The notes under the pieces are model-generated. The model did no database searches. It was not told the DNA's origin and saw only the letters and a program-made list of their open reading frames with translations. Both the position numbers and the translations under genes were made by a program. Below, one piece after another: positions 1 through 6,679 of a stretch of DNA of 14,346 bases. Source of the stretch: Candidatus Krumholzibacteriia bacterium (GTDB lineage: Bacteria > Krumholzibacteriota > Krumholzibacteriia > LZORAL124-64-63); NCBI GenBank assembly GCA_028718575.1, contig JAQULN010000022.1, positions 1 to 14,346 on the forward strand, written 5' to 3'. Every line of letters begins with the position of its first letter. The first letter of the stretch is position 1.

Positions 1-13
1 GGGCGCGCGCTAA

Positions 14-199
14 CTGGCCGACACCCGCGGCGAGGAGCGGGCGACCGCGAGCCGGTACGACAACGGCGTCAACAATGTCGAAATCGACAAGGAAATGACC
101 GACCTGGCCACCAACGATCTGTCGTATCGGTTGGCCACTCGTCTATTGAGCATGAAGTACGCGAATCTCCGCGGCGCCATCCGCGGGACCGTCGGTTAG
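14..199 (+). CDS. flgB: Flagellar proximal rod protein FlgB, C-terminal part only
   Basis: FlgB forms part of the proximal rod that joins the MS ring to the distal rod and is exported by the flagellar type III system. Only about the last 60 residues are in the window. They show the expected FlgB ending: a YDNGVNNVEIDKEMTDLA stretch (matching the family's NNVdidkEMt-LA), then a helix with LLSMKYANLRGAIRG and a TAG stop at 197-199. The reading frame is open only from base 14, because TAA at 11-13 is in frame, so the upstream part is either broken or the first dozen bases are unreliable. flgC starts 17 bases downstream, the usual flgBC arrangement. Identity is secure from the C-terminal signature and the neighbour; whether the gene is intact cannot be judged here. 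Confidence 0.8.
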   Translation: MADTRGEERATASRYDNGVNNVEIDKEMTDLATNDLSYRLATRLLSMKYANLRGAIRGTVG

Positions 200-216
200 G
201 AGCCGGAAGGAGAGCC

Positions 217-729
217 ATGAGCAAGGGGCTGTTCGATTCGTTTCAGATCAGCGGCTCTGGTTTGCACGGGCAGCGCGTCAAGATGGACGTCGTGGCGCGC
301 AATCTCGCCAACGCCGAGACGACGCGCACGGAGGAGGGCACGCCCTACCGGCGCCAGCGGGCCGTGTTCCGCGAGGTGCTCGAGCAGCGCGTCCAGCAGC
401 AACGCAATCGTTTGGCCGAGGCCGCCGGTCCGGCCGGCAATGGTCCGACCCGCACGCACCCGCGCCATCTGGCGGGTTTGAATCCCTTCGAACGGCTCGA
501 CCGCGAGGGCATGCAGACAGCCGTCGACCTGGCGCCGGATGCGTCGGAGTTCCGCGTCGTCTTCGACCCCGGGCATCCCGACGCGGACGAGGAAGGCTAT
601 GTGCTGCTGCCCAACGTCGACGTGATCACCGAGATGGTCGACATGATCGCCGCGAGTCGCGCCTACGAGGCCAACATCAGCGCGGTGCAGGCGGCGAAGG
701 ACATGTTCAACCAGACCTTGAAGCTGTAG
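217..729 (+). CDS. flgC: Flagellar proximal rod protein FlgC
   Basis: FlgC is an exported proximal rod subunit that stacks on FlgB. The 170-aa product starts with the rod-protein helix (LFDSFQISGSGLHGQRVKMD), followed by NLANAETTRTEEGTPYRRQ, the family's N-terminal signature. It ends with DADEEGYVLLPNVDVITEM and ASRAYEANISAVQAAKDM, the conserved C-terminal helix of rod and hook proteins. At 170 aa it is longer than the roughly 134 aa of E. coli FlgC. The extra length lies between about residues 52 and 95 and contains a Gln/Arg-rich helix-like stretch and a Pro/His-containing linker. The ATG is preceded by a strong GGAAGGAG Shine-Dalgarno sequence. It sits between flgB and fliE, in the canonical order. 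Confidence 0.97.
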   Translation: MSKGLFDSFQISGSGLHGQRVKMDVVARNLANAETTRTEEGTPYRRQRAVFREVLEQRVQQQRNRLAEAAGPAGNGPTRTHPRHLAGLNPFERLDREGMQTAVDLAPDASEFRVVFDPGHPDADEEGYVLLPNVDVITEMVDMIAASRAYEANISAVQAAKDMFNQTLKL

Positions 730-742
730 AGGAGAACCGGCC

Positions 743-1042
743 ATGTCCCTTGGCGGAGTGCGCGCGCTCGGTTCGCTCGACCCGCGCGCGATCTATGCCG
801 GTCAGGCGCCGGTGACGCCGCGCGCCAGTTTTGGCGAACAACTGCACGCTGCGATACGCGCGGTAGACGATCTGCAAACGCAGCGCGACGAACTGGTCAG
901 CGGCATGATTCGCGGCCAGCCTAGCGAGGTGCACGAGATCATGACCGCCGCGCAGGAGGCGCAGCTGTCGTTCGAGTTGATGCTCGAGGTGCGGAACAAG
1001 CTGCTCGACGCTTATCAGGAAATCATGCGGATGCAGATCTAG
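743..1042 (+). CDS. fliE: Flagellar hook-basal body protein FliE
   Basis: FliE is the small adaptor between the FliF MS ring and the FlgB rod, and is among the first substrates of the export gate. The 99-aa product has the normal family length. Its N-terminal third is variable (containing TPRASFGEQLHAAIRAVDDL), and it carries the conserved C-terminal part: EIMTAAQEAQLSFELMLEVR followed by NKLLDAYQEIMRMQI, which is diagnostic for FliE. The ATG lies 13 bases after the flgC stop, with GAGGAG overlapping that stop as ribosome binding site. The position after flgBC and before fliF is the standard one, so the three rod-base genes are probably translated from one message with fliF. Confidence 0.97.
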   Translation: MSLGGVRALGSLDPRAIYAGQAPVTPRASFGEQLHAAIRAVDDLQTQRDELVSGMIRGQPSEVHEIMTAAQEAQLSFELMLEVRNKLLDAYQEIMRMQI

Positions 1043-1076
1043 CCGCGATTGACGCAGGGCAAGGAAAGGCGACCAC

Positions 1077-2597
1077 GTGAACGGATTCCGGCAGGCATGG
1101 CATGGCGTCACGCAGCGATTCGCGGCCATGTCCGTCAACCAGCGCCTGATCCTGGGCATGGTGGCGGCGGCCGTGGTGATCAGCGCCACGGTGTTCGGAC
1201 TCTGGCTGGGCCGCGAAGAGCAGGCGGTCCTGTTCAGCGATCTGACCGTCGAAGACGCCAACCATGCTCTACAGGAATTGAGCAAACGCGACGTGAAAGC
1301 CGATCTGGCCGGCGGCGGCACGACGATCCGCGTCCCGGCGTCGCAGGTTCACCGCCTGCGCGTCGAACTCGCCGCCAAGGGCATCGGCTCCAGCGGCATC
1401 GTCGGTTTCGAGATCTTCGACCGCTCGCAATACGGGATGACCGAGCAGGACTACGAGGTCAAGCGGTTGCGCGCCCTGCAGGGCGAGCTCACCAAGACGA
1501 TCGAGAGCCTGCAGGGGGTCGAAGCGGCACGGGTGCACCTCGTGATGCCCAAATCCTCGATCTTCCGCAGCCTGGCGACGGCGCCGACGGCTTCGGTGGT
1601 CCTGACCATCAATCGCCAGCGCTCGGTCAGTCCGGAACAGGTTTTCGGCATCCAGAGCCTGGTCGCCGGCAGCGTCGAAGGCCTGGTCCAGGACAACGTG
1701 ACGGTGCTGGATCAACACGGCCGCGCCCTGTCGGCCAACTACCAGGACAGCCCGTTCGGCGGCAGCGACCGTCAGCTCGAACTGAAGAAGGACGTCGAAC
1801 AGCACCTCACGGACAAGGTGCAAACGCTGCTGAGCAGCGTGCTGGGACCGGGACGCTCGCACGTGCGCGTCGATGCGACCCTGAACTTCGAAAAGATCGA
1901 ATCCGAACGCACCGTCTTCGACCCCAATACGGTCGTGCGCTCGGAACAACGCGACGAAGCGACCGATCCCGAAACCGGCGGCACGAACGAATCGAGTCTG
2001 ACGAACTACGAGATCAACCAGACGATCGAGCGCATCGTCGGCCCGGTCGGCGGCGTCAAACAGCTTTCGGTGGCCGTTTCGGTCGACGGGACTTATCTGC
2101 CGCCGGCGCCCGGCGAGGCGCCGGTCTATCAACCGCTGCCGCCGGAGCAACTCGACAGTATCCGCCGCATGGTCCAGAGCGCGCTCGGAATCGACCTCAG
2201 CCGCGGCGATCAACTCGACGTGGTCAATCTGCAGTTCCAAGGCGAACCGGTGGCCGGCGACCGCCTCGGCGCGCCGCCGGGCGGCTGGCTGGAATTCTTC
2301 CTGCGCCACAGCGGGCGGATCGTGTTGGGGATCATGCTGGTGATCCTCGTCCTGGTGTTTCGGCGCAATCTGGCGGGCGCGCTCGGCGAGCTGACGGCAC
2401 CGGCGCCGCACGGCCAGGCCTTGGGAGCCGGTGCGACGACGGCCGAGGCGGCCGAAGAAGTGGAGCGCTTCGAAGGTCTGCCGCCGCTCACGGATCAGAT
2501 GATGGAAGACATCCGCGACTATGCGGCGGAACACCCGGAGCGCGTAGCCGAGGTGGTGCAGTCTTGGATGCAGGAACCCGAGCGGTCCGGCCGCTAA
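1077..2597 (+). CDS. fliF: Flagellar MS-ring protein FliF
   Basis: FliF forms the MS ring in the cytoplasmic membrane, the base on which rotor, export gate and rod assemble. The 506-aa product has a first membrane helix at about residues 23-44 (LILGMVAAAVVISATVFGLW) and then a periplasmic ring-building region (YscJ/FliF type). This includes VLFSDLTVEDANHALQEL and the conserved GSSGIVGFEIFDRSQYGMTE and LVMPKSSIFR segments. A second membrane helix lies at about 410-430 (IVLGIMLVILVLVF). The cytoplasmic tail ends in an acidic/hydrophobic segment (LTDQMMEDIRDYAAEHPERV) of the kind that binds the FliG N-terminus. It is slightly shorter than E. coli FliF (552 aa). The start is GTG, with AGGAAAGG about ten bases upstream. 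fliG follows after a 27-base gap. Confidence 0.98.
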   Translation: MNGFRQAWHGVTQRFAAMSVNQRLILGMVAAAVVISATVFGLWLGREEQAVLFSDLTVEDANHALQELSKRDVKADLAGGGTTIRVPASQVHRLRVELAAKGIGSSGIVGFEIFDRSQYGMTEQDYEVKRLRALQGELTKTIESLQGVEAARVHLVMPKSSIFRSLATAPTASVVLTINRQRSVSPEQVFGIQSLVAGSVEGLVQDNVTVLDQHGRALSANYQDSPFGGSDRQLELKKDVEQHLTDKVQTLLSSVLGPGRSHVRVDATLNFEKIESERTVFDPNTVVRSEQRDEATDPETGGTNESSLTNYEINQTIERIVGPVGGVKQLSVAVSVDGTYLPPAPGEAPVYQPLPPEQLDSIRRMVQSALGIDLSRGDQLDVVNLQFQGEPVAGDRLGAPPGGWLEFFLRHSGRIVLGIMLVILVLVFRRNLAGALGELTAPAPHGQALGAGATTAEAAEEVERFEGLPPLTDQMMEDIRDYAAEHPERVAEVVQSWMQEPERSGR

Positions 2598-2612
2598 GCG
2601 TGGCCGCGCGAC

Positions 2613-2616
2613 GGAG
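2613..2616 (+). promoter_or_regulatory. Ribosome binding site that decides the fliG start
   Basis: GGAG at this position lies 8 bases before the ATG at 2625. It overlaps the first base of an in-frame GTG at 2616, which would leave that GTG without a Shine-Dalgarno sequence. This favours 2625 over 2616 as the fliG start. Confidence 0.55.
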
Positions 2617-2624
2617 TGAAACCG

Positions 2625-3635
2625 ATGCCGATGCCCGACAACAAGAACCTGCGCAAGGCAGCGATTTTCATCATGGCCCTCGGACCCGAGTCCGGCGGCA
2701 AGGTCATGGCGAAGCTGCCCGAGAGCCTGGTCGAACCGCTCGCGCACGCGATCGCCAACGCCGGACAGGTTTCTCGAGAAGAGAAACGTCGGGTGCTCGG
2801 CGAATTCGTCAACCTCTCGAGCCAGATCAGCGGCGTCGCGTGGGGCGGCGAGGAGACGGCCAAGCAGATTCTCGAGGCCGGGTTCGGCACCCATCGCGCC
2901 AGCTCGTTGCTGAGCCGAGTGACCAGCTACAGCGAGATCAAGAGCTTCGAACACCTGCGCAGCCTGGATGCGTTGACGGTGGCCAACTATCTGAAGAACG
3001 AACACGCGCAGACCGTGGCGGTCGTGCTGGCGCACATGGATCCCCGCGACAGCGGCCCGATTCTCGAGCTGCTGCCGGCCGAGCTGCAAGGAGAGGTGGC
3101 ATACCGCATGGCAGTCCTCGATTCCCCGAACGTCGAAGCCCTCAACATTGTCGAGGGCGTGCTCGCCAGCCAGTTGCAGGGCGAGGTCAATTCGCGGCGC
3201 GGCAAGTACGGCGGCCGCAAGCAAGTGGCCGAGATCCTCAACGAGACGGCCAAGGAAACCTGGCAGGAGATCCTCGACGAGATGCGGGAGATCGACGACG
3301 AGGTGGCTAACGAGGTCAACAATCTGATGTTCGTCTTCGAGGACCTGATCCTGCTCAATGACAAGTACATCCAGGAGATCCTCAAGGAAATCGACGGCAA
3401 GGAGTTGACCCTCGCGCTCAAAGGGGCGACGACCGAGATCCAGGACAAGATCTTCGACAACATGTCGAAGCGGGCGGCGCTGGGGATCAAGGAAGACATG
3501 GAATACATGGGGCCGGTGCGTCTCAGCGAAGTGGAAGAGGCCCAGCAGCGAATCGTCGAGGTCGTGCGCAGCCTCGAGGAAGCCGGCACCATCGTGATCG
3601 GCAAGGGGGGCAAGGATGCAGAAATGGTGTCCTGA
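2625..3635 (+). CDS. fliG: Flagellar motor switch protein FliG
   Basis: FliG couples rotor to stator: its N-domain binds FliF, its middle domain binds FliM, and its C-domain touches MotA. The 336-aa product begins with KNLRKAAIFIMALGPESGGK (FliF-binding domain). The ARM-M region contains EHAQTVAVVLAHM at residues 126-138, where most FliGs have EHPQ, so Pro is replaced by Ala at 128. The hinge motif MFVF is at 235-238. The C-terminal torque region (DKYIQEILKEIDGKELTLAL, then IFDNMSKRAALGIKEDMEYM and GPVRLSEVEEAQQRIV) keeps the charged residues that face MotA. An in-frame GTG at 2616 would add three residues but has no ribosome binding site. The 3' end overlaps fliH by 20 bases. Identity is certain; the start is slightly uncertain. 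Confidence 0.98.
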   Translation: MPMPDNKNLRKAAIFIMALGPESGGKVMAKLPESLVEPLAHAIANAGQVSREEKRRVLGEFVNLSSQISGVAWGGEETAKQILEAGFGTHRASSLLSRVTSYSEIKSFEHLRSLDALTVANYLKNEHAQTVAVVLAHMDPRDSGPILELLPAELQGEVAYRMAVLDSPNVEALNIVEGVLASQLQGEVNSRRGKYGGRKQVAEILNETAKETWQEILDEMREIDDEVANEVNNLMFVFEDLILLNDKYIQEILKEIDGKELTLALKGATTEIQDKIFDNMSKRAALGIKEDMEYMGPVRLSEVEEAQQRIVEVVRSLEEAGTIVIGKGGKDAEMVS

Positions 3636-4341
3636 GCCCCTGGCGCCCTCCCCGCGGACCGGACGCTTCGAAGCCCTGCGGCCGCCGGACGCGGCGGAGC
3701 CGGCGATCGCCGCCTTTCGGCCCGAACGCGGATTCGCCGCGGCGGACACCCTCTTGAGATCGCTGTCGCGCGACGAGCGTGTTCAGTTGCTCGCGCTCGT
3801 GGAGCAGGACCTGCGCAAGGAATACGCCGAGCGCCATCGGCAAGACCTAGCCGCGCTGGCGGCGGCAGCCGCGGCGAGCGAAGCCGCGGCTGCCGCGGCA
3901 ATGGCTGCCTGGCAGCAGACGCTCGCGACCGAACTGCGCGACGCGCAACAAACCCTGTTCGCGTCGCTGGTGCAGCGTCTCAGCGAACTGGCAGTGCTGA
4001 TTGCCGGCAAGATCGTGCGGCGCGAAGTCGCCCTCGACCCGCAGGTGCTCGTGCGCGCCTTGGAGACGGTATTCTACAAACTCGACACCGGCGCGAGGTT
4101 GTCGGTCACGGTTCATCCTGACGACGCCGCGTGGGTGGACGCCGCGCCGCACCTGCGCGAGCAACTGCGAATCGCCGAGATCAAGACCGACCGCCGGCTC
4201 GCGCGCGGAGGCTGCCTGGTCAAGACCGATGACGTAGAATGGGACGCGACTGTTGCCGGTCAGCTCGCGGTGTTGCAGGACATGCTCGAGGAGGTCCTGG
4301 CGGTACCGGCGGCGACCGACGACGAGGAAGAACATGCTTGA
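3616..4341 (+). CDS. fliH: Flagellar export assembly protein FliH
   Basis: FliH is the peripheral-stalk-like regulator that dimerises, binds FliI and tethers the ATPase to the export gate and C ring. The 241-aa product has a Trp near its N-terminus (MQKWCPEPL), a region FliH uses for contacts at the gate and C ring. A long helix runs from about residue 50 to 135, including an exceptionally Ala-rich run at about 76-98. The C-terminal domain has LAVLIAGKIVRREVALDP, VTVHPDDAAWV and DRRLARGGCLVKTDDVEWDA, the conserved FliH/YscL ending. The Ala run is encoded by a 14-bp inverted repeat. The ATG lies inside the fliG end, with GGGGGG and AAGG just upstream. Low primary conservation is normal for FliH; position between fliG and fliI makes the call firm. 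Confidence 0.93.
   Translation: MQKWCPEPLAPSPRTGRFEALRPPDAAEPAIAAFRPERGFAAADTLLRSLSRDERVQLLALVEQDLRKEYAERHRQDLAALAAAAAASEAAAAAAMAAWQQTLATELRDAQQTLFASLVQRLSELAVLIAGKIVRREVALDPQVLVRALETVFYKLDTGARLSVTVHPDDAAWVDAAPHLREQLRIAEIKTDRRLARGGCLVKTDDVEWDATVAGQLAVLQDMLEEVLAVPAATDDEEEHA
3862..3896 (+). repeat. 14-bp perfect inverted repeat inside fliH
   Basis: The arms at 3862-3875 (GCGGCAGCCGCGGC) and 3883-3896 are exact reverse complements separated by a 7-base spacer. In mRNA this would form a 14-bp, almost all-GC hairpin. It coincides with the part of fliH that encodes an Ala-rich helix, so it may be a by-product of alternating GCG/GCC/GCA/GCT Ala codons, or it may slow ribosomes. Confidence 0.75.
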
Positions 4342-5659
4342 GGCCGCCTGGGATGTTGCCGCCGAGCAAGTCCGGCGCTGTGATCCGATTCGCCAACTCG
4401 GACGGGTCACCGGCCTGGTCGGGATGACCATCGAAGCGAGCGGCCTCGCGGTGCCGGTGGGGTCGTTGTGCCGCATCGCCGGCAGCAGGCACCAACCGCC
4501 GGTCTTGTGCGAGGCGGTCGGTTTTCGGGCCGGTCGTCTCTTGTTGATGCCCTACGCAGACATGCGGGGCATCGCACCGGGCCACGTGGTCGTGCCGGTG
4601 GCGCAGCGCCTGACCGTGCCCTGCGGCGAGGCGCTGCTCGGCCGGATCCTCAACGGTCTCGGCGAGCCCATCGACGGCGGACCGCCGTTGCGCCACCTGC
4701 CGCGTCGCCGCCTCGGGCAGGCCGCGCCCGCCGCGCTGCAACGCCGCCGCAGCGCCACGGCGCTGGAGACCGGGATCAAGGCGATGGACGCCCTGGTGAC
4801 GGTGGGACGCGGCCAGCGCATGGGGATCTTCGCCGGCAGCGGCGTCGGCAAATCGGTTCTGTTGGGCATGCTGGCCCGGGGGGCCGAGGTCGACGTCAGC
4901 ATCCTGGCCTTGATCGGCGAGCGCGGGCGCGAGGTGCGGGAATTCATCGAACGCGACCTGGGTCCGGAGGGTCTGGCGCGCAGTGTGGTCGTGGTTGTCA
5001 CGAGCGACGAGAGCGCCGTGATGCGGACCAAGGGCGCCGAGACGGCGATGGCGATCGCCGAGAGTTTTCGCGAGGCCGACCGCGAAGTGTTGTTGCTAAT
5101 GGATTCGGCGACGCGCTACGCCATGGCGCTGCGGGAGATCGGGCTGGCCGCTGGCGAACCGCCGACCACGAAGGGCTACCCGCCGTCGGTCTTCGCCGCG
5201 TTGCCGCGGCTGTGCGAACGGGCGGGTTGGTCGGCGGTGAACGCGATCACTGCGTTCTTTACCGTCTTGATCGAGGGCGACGATATCCAGGATCCGGTCG
5301 GCGACGCCATGCGATCGATTCTCGACGGCCATGTCATGCTCAGCCGCGATCTCGCGCGGGAAGGACACTATCCGGCCATCGATGTGCTGGGATCGGTCAG
5401 CCGCCTGCGCAATGATGTCTTGCAGGCCAGCGACCGCCAGGCCGGCGACCTCATGCTGCAGTGGCTGAAGACACTCGAGGAAAACCGCGATCTGGTCAGC
5501 ATCGGCGCGTACGCGCCGGGTAGTCTGCCGCTTTTGGACACCGCCTTGCGCCGCCGGCCGGAGATCCGCGCGTTCCTGACCCAGGACACCACGGATCGCA
5601 TCCCGGCGGACCAGAGCCTGGCGCAGTTGCGCACCGTCCTCGAACTGGAGGATCGGTGA
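4334..5659 (+). CDS. fliI: Flagellum-specific export ATPase FliI
   Basis: FliI hydrolyses ATP at the cytoplasmic face of the type III export gate, helping unfold and release substrates; it is homologous to the F1 beta subunit. The 441-aa product has normal family length. The Walker A P-loop is FAGSGVGKS, with Lys at residue 173. The acidic region ERGREVREFIERDLG follows, and the Walker B-like LLLMDSATRYAMALREIG has Asp at 257. Further on are GYPPSVFAALPRLCERAG and SVSRLRNDV, both typical of FliI/YscN. The start ATG at 4334 overlaps the fliH stop by 8 bases and has GAGGAAG just upstream. The frame stays open upstream to 4253, but that part lies inside fliH and has no FliI character. The stop shares one base with the fliJ start. 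Confidence 0.98.
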   Translation: MLEAAWDVAAEQVRRCDPIRQLGRVTGLVGMTIEASGLAVPVGSLCRIAGSRHQPPVLCEAVGFRAGRLLLMPYADMRGIAPGHVVVPVAQRLTVPCGEALLGRILNGLGEPIDGGPPLRHLPRRRLGQAAPAALQRRRSATALETGIKAMDALVTVGRGQRMGIFAGSGVGKSVLLGMLARGAEVDVSILALIGERGREVREFIERDLGPEGLARSVVVVVTSDESAVMRTKGAETAMAIAESFREADREVLLLMDSATRYAMALREIGLAAGEPPTTKGYPPSVFAALPRLCERAGWSAVNAITAFFTVLIEGDDIQDPVGDAMRSILDGHVMLSRDLAREGHYPAIDVLGSVSRLRNDVLQASDRQAGDLMLQWLKTLEENRDLVSIGAYAPGSLPLLDTALRRRPEIRAFLTQDTTDRIPADQSLAQLRTVLELEDR

Positions 5660-6120
5660 TGTTCCGTTTCCGTTTGGAACGAGTCCTGCAATACCGCCGG
5701 CGGCAGCTGGAAGCGCGCACGCGGGAGTTAGCCGCCGCGCAGATGGCGCTGCACGAGGCGGTCGCCGCCGCGACGGCCGCGACCGGCGCCCTTGACCGGA
5801 GCCGACAACAGGCCGCCAAAGCGCGCCGCGGCAAGCTCGATCCACCGGAAATGGCGCGCCAACTCGCCTGGCATGATTACCTGGCGGCAGTGGAGCGGCG
5901 GCGTCTCGAGGCGGTCGCGCTGGCCCGCGCGGAACTGGCCGGCGCCCGCACGCGCCTGACCCAGGCCTGGCGCGAATGCGAGGTTTTGCGACGCCTGCGG
6001 GAACGACAGCGCCGCGAGTGGCAGCAGACGATGGACCGCCGCGAACGGCGGGCGTTGGACGAGATCGGCTCGATCCGAGCGGCGCTTGCGCAACGCCGCG
6101 CCGATGCGATCACGGCTTGA
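5659..6120 (+). CDS. fliJ: Flagellar export chaperone/stalk protein FliJ
   Basis: FliJ is a small coiled-coil protein that inserts into the FliI hexamer like the F1 gamma subunit and contacts FlhA, coupling ATPase and gate. The 153-aa product begins with FRFRLERVLQYRRRQLEART, the typical FliJ opening. It is almost wholly charged, Arg/Ala-rich heptad-like helix, with no Cys and no membrane segment, as expected for the family (about 147 aa in E. coli). The ATG at 5659 overlaps the fliI TGA by one base (TGATG), with GGAGG seven bases upstream inside fliI; a GTG one codon earlier lies closer to that site and is less likely. The call rests on the N-terminal signature, helix pattern and place after fliI, because FliJ sequences diverge strongly. 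Confidence 0.92.
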   Translation: MFRFRLERVLQYRRRQLEARTRELAAAQMALHEAVAAATAATGALDRSRQQAAKARRGKLDPPEMARQLAWHDYLAAVERRRLEAVALARAELAGARTRLTQAWRECEVLRRLRERQRREWQQTMDRRERRALDEIGSIRAALAQRRADAITA

Positions 6121-6132
6121 GACGCAACCGTG

Positions 6133-6148
6133 GCGGACCGCGGTCCGC
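6133..6148. repeat. 16-bp perfect palindrome in the fliJ to MotE-like gap
   Basis: The sequence GCGGACCGCGGTCCGC reads identically on both strands. It occupies the centre of the 43-base gap and directly abuts the weak ribosome binding site (GGAAAG, 6149-6154) of the next gene, whose ATG is at 6164. It could be a dimeric-protein site on DNA or, as RNA, a 6-bp hairpin with a CGCG loop beside the Shine-Dalgarno sequence. Either function is inference. Confidence 0.7.
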
Positions 6149-6163
6149 GGAAAGTGAACGGAC

Positions 6164-6679
6164 ATGAAGAGCATCCTGATCATCTCCAGCCTGACGTTCC
6201 TGTTGATCTTCGGCGGGATCGCAGTGCTGAGCATGACGCTGAGCCCGCCGTCGCCGGGCGAGCCGGCCGATCCGGTCGAGGCGGCGGCGACGGCGCGTCT
6301 GTTGCGTGACGCCGCGCTGGAGCGCGACCGACTGCAGCGCGAACAGGAGCGGCTGGCGGGCCTGCGGCAGTCGCAAGCGGCCCAGGAAGCGGTCATGGCG
6401 CAAGTGCACGGGCAGTTGCTGGAGATCGTCGGCAAGCTCGAGAAGCAGCAGGCAACCTTCATCAGCGAGCAAGACGCCGCCGCGACCCGGCTGGCCAAGA
6501 TGTACGAAGCGATGAAGCCCGACAAGGCGGCTGTCATCCTGGCAACCCTCGATATGGAGGTAACCCTGGCCATCTTGTCGCGCATGAAGGAACGGCAGGC
6601 GGCGCGCATCCTCTCGTTCATGGATCCCGGTCGCGCGGCACAGATCAGCACACGCCTCAGTCTGCAAGGAGGCTTCTAG
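6164..6679 (+). CDS. MotE/YlxF-like envelope protein with MgtE-N domain
   Basis: This 171-aa product has an N-terminal membrane anchor at about residues 4-25 (ILIISSLTFLLIFGGIAVLS) with a short cytoplasmic Lys-containing start. A Pro-rich linker and a charged coiled coil follow (about 40-105). The C-terminal domain begins around residue 110 (LAKMYEAMKPDKAAVILATL) and continues through EVTLAILSRMKERQAARIL, which matches the MgtE intracellular N-domain fold found in MotE and Bacillus YlxF. In Sinorhizobium MotE is a periplasmic chaperone for MotC; in Bacillus ylxF lies, as here, between fliJ and fliK. No motC is present in the window, so a MotC-chaperone role is doubtful. A structural or stator-related role is possible, but function is not established. 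Its end carries the fliK ribosome binding site. Confidence 0.85.
   Translation: MKSILIISSLTFLLIFGGIAVLSMTLSPPSPGEPADPVEAAATARLLRDAALERDRLQREQERLAGLRQSQAAQEAVMAQVHGQLLEIVGKLEKQQATFISEQDAAATRLAKMYEAMKPDKAAVILATLDMEVTLAILSRMKERQAARILSFMDPGRAAQISTRLSLQGGF
6666..6672 (+). promoter_or_regulatory. Strong Shine-Dalgarno sequence for fliK
   Basis: AAGGAGG, a near-perfect anti-16S match, lies inside the last codons of the MotE-like gene, 7 bases before the fliK ATG at 6680. The preceding TAG touches that ATG directly, so the two genes are probably translationally coupled. Confidence 0.8.

Noticed and set aside
1049..3310. 753-codon open frame on the plus strand overlapping fliF and fliG
   Set aside because: The translation is Arg/Gly-rich low-complexity sequence in a shifted frame of two certain genes; no start signal or motif supports it.
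1269..3749. 826-codon open frame on the minus strand across fliF and fliG
   Set aside because: It is antisense to two clear genes, its translation is His/Asp/Arg-rich with no recognisable domain, and long antisense frames are expected in DNA with GC-rich third codon positions.
4468..5415. 315-codon plus-strand frame within fliI
   Set aside because: It is a shifted-frame shadow of the Walker-motif ATPase gene with an Arg/Gly-rich translation.
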